From NCBI GenBank assembly GCA_027625915.1, contig JANTQA010000047.1:2294001-2358000 (forward strand): a stretch of 64,000 bases of DNA, written 5' to 3'. The notes beneath the pieces are model-generated. The model saw nothing but the letters and a program-made list of their open reading frames with translations, ran no database searches and was not told the origin of the DNA. The first letter of the stretch is position 1. Each line of letters starts with the position of its first letter. This document shows, piece after piece, positions 10,619-22,300 of this stretch. The DNA is from Anaeramoeba flamelloides. Taxonomy: Eukaryota; Metamonada; Anaeramoebidae. The position numbers and the translations under genes are program-made.

Positions 10619-13600
10619 CCAAGTCCAAAATATGTTCTTTTTGATTAGATTTTAATGATTGAAAAAAAAAAAAGGAAAAAATATTGGAAAACGTTGTAAT
10701 TTTGAAGAAATATCACTTTTTATAATTTACAAAAGTCCGTATAAACAAACAAAATTGAACATTTAATCTTATTTCAAATATCAAATGGAAAATACATCAA
10801 ATATTGAATGCTTGAAGATATATAACAAATATTTTATTGATTTTCATTTTAAATAATTTATTAAATACCTTGAAATTTAAAAATACCAAGTAGAATTTTT
10901 TTTCAAATATTCAAAGTTTAGATAAAGAACTCACAATTATTAAAATAATATATTTGAGAATATTTATTTAGTTTTTTTTTTATTATAATTATTAATTTGA
11001 ATTAATTTTATTTTTTTTTTGGAAATATTTAAAAAATTGATAAATAATAATAAAGTCTATTTATACTTATAACCATTGTTTTATTAAATAAAAATTTCAA
11101 ATACAAAGTTTTGGTTACTAATTATCTATTAACAAAGTTCAATTAAAAAGCATTTATTTGGGTTATAAGTTGGGGTTTCCAGGTTTTAAAAAAAGTAATT
11201 TTGGAGAAAATTTTATTTTTATTTTTTTTTATTGTTTTTCTCAATTTTTTTATTCAAGAAAAATAATAAATTAATTGGATTTTTGTTCTTTTTAAATAAA
11301 AAAATTATATTTAGCTTGTTTTTAAAATAATTAATATATTTTTTTCTAGAATCAAATAGATTTTTTAAACCAAGCAATTTTTAGAATTTATTGATTTTAT
11401 TTTAAAATAACTTTTTTATATATTCCTTCATTGGTAATATAATATTTCATTCTTCTTTCAAAGAAAATTATTTTTTAGTGTATTAATTTGGAAAAATGGT
11501 ATTAATTGTAAATTTTTTTACAATGAGAAAAATGGACCAAACCAATAAAAAAAGCGACCAATTTTGGGAAATTGACTTTATGAGCAAGTTTAGTTCTTCT
11601 GGTTTAATCAGAATTATACTTAATTTTTAAAATTTCAACATAAGATCATTTTTTATTAATTTTTTTTTTTAGATTTACTACAAGATTTCTTTAATTTATT
11701 ATTACTATAAGCAAAAAAACTATATTTCTTTCCCATATCTTTTTATTTCTTAAGTCAAATCTGGTTGAAAAAAATTATCAAAGACTGTTTCAACATTAAA
11801 AAAAATTTAGGAAATGAAAAAACTTGTAAAATAAATATAAAAAATGTGATAGTAATTTATAATTTTACAACAACAAACCTTAATTATTAAAATTACCAAA
11901 TTAACTCATAAAATACATTTTTCAAAAATTATGATTTATTTTATTTTTTTTTTTAATTTTTTATTTTATATTTATATTTTTGTTTAAATATAATATTTTT
12001 ATATATTATGAATAATTTAATTTTAAATTATAAAATAAGATTTAAAAATATATTGTATTGAATGATGCTTAATATTTCTTTTTTCATTTAATTATTTAAA
12101 GTGTGGCAACAATTTTTGAAATCAAGTTTATGAGTGAAATTTGTAAAATAAAGAAATGACTTCCTTTACATATTTCCAAATCATAATTGAAAATTGAAAA
12201 TATATTAATTCAGTCGAGTAAAAAAAAAATAAAAAAAGAAAAACAAAAAAAAAATCTTTTACATATTTCCAAAAATTAATAAAATTTCATTATGTGGACA
12301 AGAAATAAAATAAACAGCGATTTTAAAGATTATAGATGTTTTTTTTTATTATTATTGAATATAAGTTACCATTTCAAGGATTATTGAAATACAAAAGTTG
12401 AAAATAATCTTACATTTTACTGATTTTAAAATAATTTTGTAAAATCAAAGAATTTAATAAATAACTTTTAATTTCAGGAAATAAACTAGATTTCAAATAT
12501 TGTTGACTCACTTTATAAAGTGAATGTGTCTTTTTTATTGAGGGTTTATCTTATATTCTTATTGAAAAAATAATTTCAAATCTTTGAATCAGAATATTTT
12601 TTTTGAATTTTACAAATTTCTGTTTTTGTTTTTCTTTATATTTCTTTTTCCCTTTTTTTTTTTTTTTTTTTTTGTACTTTTTTTTTTTTTAATCCTTAAA
12701 GAAGGAACAACATTTTTTAAATTTTGAGTGTGATTATCAATTGGAAATTCACATCTTTGACCAAATACATTGATATTTTATTACAAACAAGTGTATATTT
12801 AATTAAAAGAATGTGGTTGAATTTATACTTGCCAAAACTATTTATATTTACATACCAGTTAAAAAATGGAAATCATGAGAATCAAAAAAAATGAAAAAGA
12901 AAAAATAAATAAAAGTCATTTATTTCTTAATCTTAATATATTATTTGATAAAGTTACTTCTTATTTATACAATTTTATTTTTAATTCTGTACTGAAATAA
13001 TTTTATGAGAAAATATTTTAAGAAATTGCTATTCTCATTTTCAAAGAACATTTAATATTAATTTCAGATGCCAATTTTGATTTAATATATTTAATTATTA
13101 TTTTGGTTCAGAAAAGAGGATATTTAACAAATTCTTCAGAAATAAAGGTTTATTGGATGTATTGTTTCCTTTGATAAGCATTTTTCCCATTCAATAGAAA
13201 ACTAAAATAAAATCTGAATTTTACTTAAAATTTAACAAATTTTTTCTTTCACTTTTGGTTGAATCTTTTTAGTTATTTTTTTTTTTTTTGTTTTCAAGAA
13301 TTTAATCCTTTTTCTTTAGTCTTTGAAATGTTGAAAAAAAAAATTTGAAAAAAAAATTCTGAAAACAAATTTATAAAAAAAAGGTTTTATTTAAATAAAT
13401 AATAAATATTAATGGGTGAGAAATCCAAGGTAATTACTTGTTTGTAGACCCATACAAATTAAGAAGATACAGTAAACAAATCTTCCAAAATAGGCTTTGT
13501 TTGAATTTTGTTTCCATTCTTGATTTCAACAAATTTATATAGAAAGGTGATCTTTCTATGGTGATCTTTTTCGTAGAAAAGATTTTTTAAAATACACAAC

Positions 13601-14181
13601 TTTTCTATGTATTTTTTTTGTAGTTTACTCTTGGATTATTTTGAGCGTTTCGAGAAAGACATTTCGAGATCTAAAAAATAATTGAATAAAACTAAAAATT
13701 TAATAATAAAAAAATATTCAAAAAATTGAAAAATGAAAAGATTCAACACTGAATAGGTTTGTTTTATTTTCTTTTCACAAATAGAGCAGCGAGTAGGATT
13801 TTAGTTTCAAATTTTCAATATCCCGTGTGGCACTCAAAAAATAATTTTTTATTAAGTTTTACACAATTAAAATTTTTCAAAATGATCTAAGGTATATACT
13901 CCTTAAGCAAATGATTTTGATTAAAATTACTTTTGGATTTTATTTAATTGACTTTTAAAGTTAAGTTATTTGAAATGTCTAAAATATTTTGATTGTCTTT
14001 TTTTTTTTCATTTTCATTTGGTAAAATTATTGCAAAAAAATTAAATCTTAAAAATCACAGTTTTTTTCGGAGTAATTTGAGAGAAATTATTAAGATATAT
14101 AAGAAAGTTTTTACCCTTTTTGGAAAGAATAAGATCTGATTAATAAAAAAAAGGGTAAAGAATCACCTCTAAATAAAAAAA
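10619..14181. other. Intergenic region without recognisable genes
   Basis: Very AT-rich, with long homopolymer T and A tracts (for example 12650-12695). The block 12495-12660 resembles 24835-25020, which lies inside the long G-beta intron. It shares a GACT(C/G)ACTTTATAA start and a TTTGTTTTTC stretch. No open frame here looks coding. Confidence 0.5.
12495..12660 (+). repeat. Dispersed repeat copy, also at 24835-25020
   Basis: About 165-185 bp aligned by eye with 24835-25020 in the same orientation. Both begin with a GACT-ACTTTATAA block, followed by a GAGG(G/A)TTTAT block and AAT-rich middles, and end in T-rich runs. Degenerate; element type unknown. Confidence 0.45.
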
Positions 14182-14254
14182 AGCTCCGCGCGGGGCTCGA
14201 ACCCGCGACATTCAGGTTAAAAGCCTGACGCTCTGCCGACTGAGCTAGCGAAGC
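14182..14254 (-). tRNA. tRNA-Lys (UUU)
   Basis: Reads 5' GCTTCGC...GCGGAGC 3' on the minus strand, with a complete 7-bp acceptor stem (one G-U pair). The D-arm is GCTC/GAGC. The anticodon stem TCAGG/CCTGA closes the loop CTTTTAA (anticodon TTT), and the T-arm is GCGGG/CCCGC around TTCGAGC. Internal promoter boxes A (TAGCTCAGTCGG) and B (GGTTCGAGCC) are present. A run of eight T follows the acceptor stem and serves as the Pol III terminator. There is no intron. The first T after the stem would be base 73, so the discriminator reads U. Confidence 0.95.
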
Positions 14255-14679
14255 ATATGTAAAAAGTTGTCTATATGAACTCTAGAATTATAATCATTTT
14301 CCAAATATTTTTCTAAAAAATTAGAAAACACATTTAATATTGACAATCTCTAAAGTTTGAAAAAAAAAGATCATTCGATGGTAAAACACTTTTTAATTTA
14401 CTTTTAATTTGATCAATCTATTTGCATGTTATGGTTATAAATAGTGGTTCAAAATGGCAATTTTAGACAATTTATTTTTTTTTCAGAAATCTGAATTGAA
14501 GAGTGTAAGATTTATAAATTCCTACATGTTTAAAAAAGAATTTTAGAGTTTATGTGCTGTTAATGAAAATTTTCATTTACATTTAATGGACAATTAACAA
14601 AATGAAAAAAAAACAAATTTAAAAGCTACTTCTTATAAAACCAAACCTACTGTGTTCAAAATAATCCATGCTGAAAAGT

Positions 14680-14857
14680 TTAATTTACTAATCTCTATTA
14701 TTTTTTTTTTGACCAATTTCTAATTTAGGATTCCTTATCAAAAAAATTTGTTTAATATTGAAAATAAACAAGGGTTTAAAAATCTAAGTAATTGACAAAA
14801 ATTTTCTCAATCACTATTAAATCTTGGCAAAAAAATTTAATAGAAATTAGTACTTAA
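14680..14857. mobile_element. TTAA-bounded MITE, reverse-orientation copy
   Basis: 178 bp, TTAA at both edges, imperfect inverted ends (ACTAATCTCTATTA and AATAGAAATTAGT). The interior is the reverse complement of 9697-9877, including the GGATTCCTTAT and AATATTGAAAATAAACA blocks. It lies nested inside the larger TTAA element 14334-15558. Confidence 0.7.
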
Positions 14858-14894
14858 TCTTTGTTTCAAAATAAAAAGTATGTTTTTTTTTCTT

Positions 14895-15340
14895 ATAGAA
14901 GAGCTATAAATTAATCGATCAAAGAAACTGACAATAAACCCTAATTAAATATGGTATTGATTTCTTAAAGTTCTATTATTTAAAATGAAATTCTAAAAAT
15001 GAATATATCAAATTTTAAAATTTATCTCAATAAATTGAGTAAATTTTTGGAAAAAATTTTTTTCATCAAAATAAAACAAAAAATCAAGAAAAAACTATGA
15101 ATTTTATGGAATGAAAAATTGTGAACAAATTGTATTAATAATTTAAATTTTACTTATAATATCATATGTTTACTTTCAAAATTGATTTGAACTTAGGCCT
15201 ACTATTGGTTTGTCGATTGGAGGTTGACTTGGGACAATAAGAAACAAAAACATGGATAATATTTTGAAACACCGATTAAAGTCGTTGTTCACATATTATT
15301 TTAATCACACGAATTCAAACTTTCAATCAACAACCTACAA
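14895..15340 (+). repeat. Dispersed repeat copy
   Basis: Aligns with 16085-16500 in the same orientation and with 4680-5070 in reverse. Shared blocks include GACAATAAACCCTA, TGATTTCTTAAAGTTCT and GATATTTTGAAAC-like sequence. There is no coding frame. It lies within the larger TTAA-bounded element. Confidence 0.5.
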
Positions 15341-16084
15341 ACCAGATTTATTTATAACTTAAGTTCCAGCCAATAAATCTTAAATTCTTAAATTCAGATT
15401 CTGAAAAAAAAAGAATTAAATTGTCAAATATTGACATTATAAACCACTATTAAAACCTATACCAACCACAAGATCGATCAGATAAGAAAATAATTAATAA
15501 GTCACTATCACGGACACAAAATAATTTTTTTTCAGATTTTAGGGATTGTAACCCTTAAAACTATCATGTATTAAACTCAAAAAAACAACCCCATTCTTAA
15601 TTATCTATTAATAAATATTTTAATCAATACTACACCTTATCAATTTATCAGTATTTACCCCCTTTTCAACAAATTTTCTAATATTTTTCTAAATTATTTA
15701 AAGAACAAAATCAACCATTTATTGAGAAGCTGTAGAATCAAAAAGCATATATATTACGCAATAAATGTGAAATTAAAAAAGAATAGAACAAAAATTTGAA
15801 GATATTTGTACTAATAATCAGACTCAAATATAAATAATTCAAAGAAAAAGACTTTGATCTAAAAAAATAAAAACTCAAATATTTTCAACACTTTTTTGAC
15901 TTGGTCCTATCAAATTCTTATTATTATCAACTTTAAAATTTGTGCCAAATAAAAAGAGTAAAATAAAATAAAATAAAATAAATAATATCACTGAATGAGA
16001 AAATATCGATTCATACTTTTTCAAAAACTAACCACACCACCTGGGTATAAATGCGTGTTACAAAATAACAGTCATTACAATTTC

Positions 16085-16500
16085 TACTGGAAAACAAGTA
16101 AATCTATTGATGAAGGAATCCGACAATAAACCCTATGCAAATGTGGTAATGATTTCTTAAAGTTCTGTTAATTAAATAGAAATTCTTAAAATGGCAGATC
16201 ATATATGAATTTATTACTCAAATAATGGAGTTAATTTTGAGTAAATTGTTAGCTTAAAAAAAAAAAAAATTATTCAAAATTGCAGAAATTTGAAAGACAT
16301 TTGATTCGTAATTGGACTGATTATCTAAATATCAATTATTTAACCATTCAAAATTGATTTTATCTTACGTATATTATTAAAGACTAGATTCAATGTTATA
16401 TTGGAACAAGCAGAAGATAAAGGCATGAATGATATTTTGAAACTGGGATTATTTACTTTTGTCACAAATTTTTTTAATCACTGTAAATATTTAAACTTTT
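16085..16500 (+). repeat. Dispersed repeat copy
   Basis: Second plus-strand copy of the family at 14895-15340. The order of shared blocks is the same: GACAATAAACCCTA at about 16122, TGATTTCTTAAAGTTCTG at about 16149, and AATGATATTTTGAAAC at about 16427. Heavily diverged. Confidence 0.5.
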
Positions 16501-17041
16501 AAAATAAATGAAACTAATATGTATCAATTTTAAGGATTGAAAAATGCCAGGAATTGTTTCTCAAATTTCAAACAATAATGTCATTATTTATTTATATTAT
16601 TTTAAGTAGATAAACATTTTTTTCGAATATAACAAAATACTGATTTTCATAGTAATAAAGTGGGAAAAAAAAATACCTTGTATGATTATAATCCTGACAA
16701 GATTTTTCATTATGAATATTAGAAAAATTGTTGGGTAATTTCTTTTATTTTCAATCAAATCCCAATTGATAAATTACCAAATTATATATGAACTTATTGA
16801 TAAACCTACACAAGGTTAAATAAAGATGGGTGTCTCTAGAATACTCAAATAATTATTCGATCGCCAATCAGATCAATTTTTTTGAAAAACAATCAATTTT
16901 TATTTATTTATTTAGAGAACGGAACAATTAAAGAAAATTTATCAAATAAAAAAAAAAAAATAAAAGAAGAAAAATAATTAAAAACTATAACAAAAATAAT
17001 ATTATCATTTTCATGACCAAATAGAAACTATCTACTGTTTT

Positions 17042-17115
17042 TAGGTTTTCCATGATTTGAAAGAATTGAGTTAAATCAAAGATTTTGTTTATTCTTTTGA
17101 ATTCTGGAAAACCTA
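17042..17115. repeat. Short hairpin repeat, family of three
   Basis: An imperfect palindrome: arms AGGTTTTCC... and ...GGAAAACCT enclose AAGAATTGAGTTAAATC-type sequence. Related hairpins are at 23299-23371 and 40917-40990. Two of the three are followed by AGGCACTCTACAGCACT. Confidence 0.6.
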
Positions 17116-17312
17116 GGCACTCTACAGCACTTGAAGAAACTTACCAGAATACACAGGAGGAGCAAAAAACAGATAGAAAGATTCTCGAATATCGAAAAAA
17201 ATTCCACAATAGGTGATTAATAAAAACAATCTATTTTTGATAGCCTTTACTACAGTTTGGAAAATGATCATTTTTTCTTGTTTTTTTTTGATTAATTATA
17301 TAGTATTTTGAA

Positions 17313-17509
17313 TACAATCAGTTACACTTTGAAGGCAAAAAATTTATACGAAATTTAAGGTACAAAAAAATTTCAAATTAAGACACATTTTTCGAATTTT
17401 TTTTAGACAAATTATTTTACTCAAATTTGAGTTTTTTGTGGTAATTTGAGATTTTTGTTGTGCCTTAAATTCCATCGAAGTTTGTGTCTTAAAAGTGGAA
17501 CTGACGGTA
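17313..17509. mobile_element. TA-site foldback MITE, about 197 bp
   Basis: The left end TACAATCAGTTACACTTT and the inverted right end (complement TACCGTCAGTTCCACTT) define a palindrome. Each arm carries an AAGG(C)AC motif repeated twice. A better-preserved copy is at 22119-22317 inside the G-beta intron. Confidence 0.7.
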
Positions 17510-19384
17510 TGTGTAATTTCATTAATCATCATTCTAATAAGTAGGTGAGTTATAATTTTAAAATTTTGGTTCTTAAAAAAGGGATTTGATATTTAATAAA
17601 AGAAATTAAACATCAATTAACGTAACCTAATTTAAAAATTTTTTACTGGGATAATTTTCATTTTCATGTATTTTTTTTTACTACTTTATAACGAAATTGT
17701 TATTGTGACAATAAGAAGGAAAAAAAAAACATAAAGGTTTTATTTTGAGACACTAGTTTGGTTTTCGGTACAATATTACTGTTGTGCCAGAGTAAATGTT
17801 TTTTTAATTTTTTTTTTACTTTTTAGAAATCAAAGAAACATAAAATTTGAGTTAATATATAAATTTACATTATTATTTAAGAATTAATTTTAAAAAATTT
17901 TCGATCAGGCAAATCACATGAGAATTGCAAGAAACAAACAAACAATGAGGATTATTTTTTTACTCAAGACTTGCCATTATTATACTCTTTATGTGTTCAC
18001 ATATAGAAGAATTATCCAATTTGAAATTTTTACTCTTTTTGGAATTTCAAATACCACAATATTTCATCTGATTATCATTTTGTACATTCTCAGATCTGAT
18101 TTTCATCAAAGATTCCACGTTCATCTACAAAATTCAATATATAGTTACAAATATATACTTGACAAAGGCAATTAGAAAGATAATTAGAGAAATAGAAAAA
18201 ATACAACTCGATTTCTTTTTGTTATTTCTGAATTATTCCTTAATTTTTGGAATTCTTAATTCACCTAAAAGAAACTATAAATAAACAACTAAAAAAAAAT
18301 AAATCAAGTTCACAAATTTAAAATATTTTCAAAGAATAATCATGAAATTAAAGAAAAATGAAAATAAAAAAATAAGTTTGTCGAATTTCTTCTTGAGAAA
18401 CCAGAATAGTTATTATGGAATATTTCCTTGTCTGATACAAAATTATAAATTGATATTGATAACCTCAACCACAGAATTATGGATAAGAATGGATATTTTG
18501 AAATGTTTTTAATACAAACAAGATAATACTTGTTTGAGGAAGAAAAATGGCTGAGTTTTAAAAAAGATTTCCAACCTTAACGAAGAATCTGGTCCGGCAA
18601 TACTTTCAAATTACTACTGATATGTCAATTTTACCAAAATACCTAAAAATTTTCAATATTTAATAATTCTTCTGAATCTCAAGTTCTAATACCATAAAGA
18701 AATAAATTTTTGAGCCACACTTTTCTTTTTGTGGCTTTATTTGAGATAGTCCTTAAATACTGATAAATTCGAATTAATTCTTGCAAATTTTTTCTTTGTT
18801 TTTCCCTTTATCTAATTTTTTTACACAGGCGAAAATATAGATATTTTTCAGATGAAAAGATAAATATCTTTATCTCATCATCTAACTTGAAATTCTTTGA
18901 AATAGTCTGTCTTGAAAGTCAGATTTTCGAATTTATCTAAAAACAATTGTATAGGAAACTTTAAACAGTTTTTAGAAATATTTTAGTAAAAAATTTGATA
19001 CTTTTTAAAAACTCAAAGAAGTTTAGAATATTTTTTATAACCGAGTATTTATCTGGACTATTGGGATTTGAAGTTATGAATTTTGAAACTTCGAAATTCC
19101 CATTTTAACATACAAAATGTTTTAAACACTAAACTCGTCACAATAAATTACCTATTTAAATATTTCAAAAAAATAAATTTCTTGAATTAAAACATCTGTT
19201 GATTGACGAAGTTTTCAATTTTTCGAAATAAACAAAATTATATTTAACAGTTTCGTTTCATTGTACCAGATTCAATTTTGAAAAAAAACTTGTTCGCTGA
19301 GTTTTAAAAAAATTGAAAAAAAAACAAAAATTCATTTTAATCATTTGTTTCTTTTCCACTTTATTTTTTTTTTGCATTATTTTA
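17510..19384. other. Intergenic region upstream of the G-beta gene
   Basis: AT-rich. The frame at 17918-18175 (85 codons) has no similarity I recognise and is probably fortuitous. No tRNA or promoter motif is seen. Confidence 0.45.
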
Positions 19385-22300
19385 ATGACCAATAACACAG
19401 ACTATATCCAAGAAGAGTTATCAAAAATCAAAAAAGATATCAAAACAAATTCGGAATGTTGGTTGACTTTTTTTTCTTTTACATTTTTTAATTGATTCTC
19501 AAAAAAAAACTCAAAAATATTTCCTTTTCATATTTCATTTTTTTAAACTTTGATCCAATTCCTTTCTTTTTTGCTGACCAACAACTCTTTTCATTTTGAA
19601 CAAAAACCTTCTTTACAAACAAAAAAAGTAACCAAATACTCAAAAAATATTCCTGATCTTGGTAAAAACAATTTGCAATGTGTTAGAAATTTAAATGGGC
19701 ATTACTCCAAAGTTTTTAGTATGAGTTGGTCTGGAGATTCAAAATATATCGTTTCGGTGGCACTTTTCTCAGACCCATTTCTTTGGAATGCAGAGAAAGG
19801 AAAATTTGTAAGAATTTCTAAAAATACAAAATAAACAGAAATTAGCACTCTTTTTTTTCTATTTGATCTTTACTATTTTCCCTTTTTTCTTTGTCCTTTC
19901 TCTTGTTTATATATTCAAAAACAAAACCAAAACATACAATGATAAACACTAAAGCTTATGAAGATACCTGTGAGAAGAAATTATGAGTTGACTTGTTGTT
20001 TTTCACCTTCCGATCAATTACTAGCGACTGGTGGCTTAAATAACATGATTACTATTTTAAAAATTGACCTTTCTGAAATAGAATCCCATAAAGAAATGTA
20101 TCCTTTCTTCCTTCTCCCCTCTTTACTCTTTCTTCTTTCTTCTTTTCTTTCTTTTTATTCTCTTAGGGTAATAATAAACTAATAAAAATCACCATTGTGG
20201 AAAAAAGGGAAACAGGAAAAAAAGTGAAACAGGGTTTTTTATTGGGAACATTACCGAAAAGGAAAATTAAGATCAATTAAAAAAAGAATAAATAAATAAA
20301 TACGGACAAAATAAAGGATTAGCCACAATAAGAGTTTTTTTAATACGATCTTTTGGTATGGGGTTTTTCTTTGATTGACCAATTATTAAAGATTTGTTCA
20401 AACAATTGACTATTTTTAGAGATCTCTTGAATAACAACCTTTACAATTTTCAATAATCAAAAGGAGATTTAAATTGTATTTGCTGGGTTGATTGAAAATA
20501 ATATAAGGGGTTATTATTTGAAGTTAATTTGGTTTCTTCTTTTTATTGATTTTACTTTTCATTTTCAGGTTCGTTCCCAATTAAAAACCCTGTTTCACTT
20601 TTTTTCCTGTTTCACTTTTTTCTACAATGGTCAATATTAACACATTTAATTTACCAATTTGAAAAAAAATTGTACCCTATCTTGAAATTGAAAAACCAAT
20701 AAAAGTATGATTTCAAAAAATCAAAACTAACTTTTATTGCATTTTTTCAAAATGAATTTTTGTTTTGAAAAGAATGTTACATTTTTTTTTCATTTGTAAA
20801 AATTCGAATATCCAACATCTATCATATTCTTTCAAAAAAAGGTATTTTCTTTGAAAGAAGATTGAAAGCTTATTTTCCGTAAAGGAAGTGTCCAAAAATA
20901 CACTTTTAAAAATAAAACCACTGAGTTCTAAAATAACTCCATTTAAAAAATCTACTTAATTTCAAAAAAAATACAATAATTATTTAAAACTTGTAAAAAA
21001 AATAATTTTCTGATTGTAAGAAGAGTTCAAATCAATTTCTTCAATTTGTTAACAAAAAAAATACCTGAAAAAAAAAACCAAACTATTAAATTAAAAATTC
21101 TCCCAAAATACTTTTTTAAAACCTGTGAAATTCAACTTATAATCTAAAGAAATACTGTTTAATTGGAGTAATTCTTCATCAATGATCAATAACCCAATCT
21201 TAATGTATCAGAGAGCAGATAATAACATCACAAAGATTAAATGTATCAAATAGAATTTAACAATTATTTCTAGATTTTTTTCAAGATTTCCAAACAAATA
21301 AAACTGACACAAATAAATTATTCTAAAAAAAAAAAAAAATAGATATTATCAAATAACTGATTTTAATAAAAATAGTTCACTGTTTCCACTCTTTAATATT
21401 TTTAAAAAAGAATATTACTCGATCTTTTAAATCTCAAGAAATCTAATAAATTTTTATGAATAGAATAAATGATCTTTTTTTAATCTTCAGGTATTGAATT
21501 TTTGATTTATTTTTATTGTATTTTTAAAATAAGATTAAAGTTTTAAGGTTATTTGTTAATATAAACTCTCAGAATTTACTTAAAAGGGAGATTTCAATAA
21601 TATAAAAATCTTTTGGCAAATTTTTCGAATTTTCTAATTTGATCCAAAAATCAACAACAGAAAGGATCAAAGATCTTTTGACTGAAAATTTTAATTGGTT
21701 AAAATGAACTCTTTTAAAAATATAATTCATTTCCCTAAAGTTGATAAATGGATTTGCTTATCGATTTTGACCATATCCTTGTGGAAATGATATCTTGATT
21801 ACCTTTGGGAATACAAATAAATAAGAGTTCCTGGCGTTTTAATACTCAAAGTAAAACTTTCTTCCTTTGGATTAACCAGAGTTTTGATTTAAAATTCAAA
21901 TACAGCCCTTTTCAAATTATATATTCTTATTTTTTTGAATGGATTAAAGGTGCAAAATTTCGAAGAATCTTGAATAAGGGCATACAACAGCTATAAAGAT
22001 CAATTTATACTAATTCTGACAACATTCACACTACAGAAAACCAATATCTCTCTTTTTAAATTCGGGGTGGTGAAACCTTAGAATAATTATATTTGTAATT
22101 CTGTTTTGGTTTTGAATATACAGCCAGTTTCAAATTTAAGGCACAAACTTTAAACGAAATTTAAGGCACAAAAAATCTCAAATTAAAGCACAAAATTTTG
22201 AATGTTTTTTTTTACAAATTATTTTTCTAGAATCCGAATTTTGTGACTTAATTTGAGATTTTTTTTTGTGCCTTAAATTTTGTTAGGGTTTGTGCCTTAA

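Larger units (their letters stand above)
14334..15558. mobile_element. TTAA-bounded foldback element with nested insertion
   Basis: The left end (TTAATATTGACAATCTC) and right end (inverted TTAAGGGTTACAATCCC) match the ends of the element at 63035-63600. So do the sub-terminal blocks around AGTGGTTCAAAATGGCAATTTT (left arm, about 14442) and the ACCACTATTAAAACCTATACC area (right arm, about 15452). Inside it lie the 14680-14857 TTAA MITE and a repeat block at 14895-15340. It is therefore a composite of at least two insertions. Decayed, non-autonomous. Confidence 0.55.

Noticed and set aside
17918-18175. 85-codon open frame
   Set aside because: No recognisable domain, composition typical of AT-rich non-coding DNA, and no splice partners.
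21805-21996. 63-codon frame inside the G-beta intron
   Set aside because: The WD40 blades are complete without it and the sequence is unrecognised.
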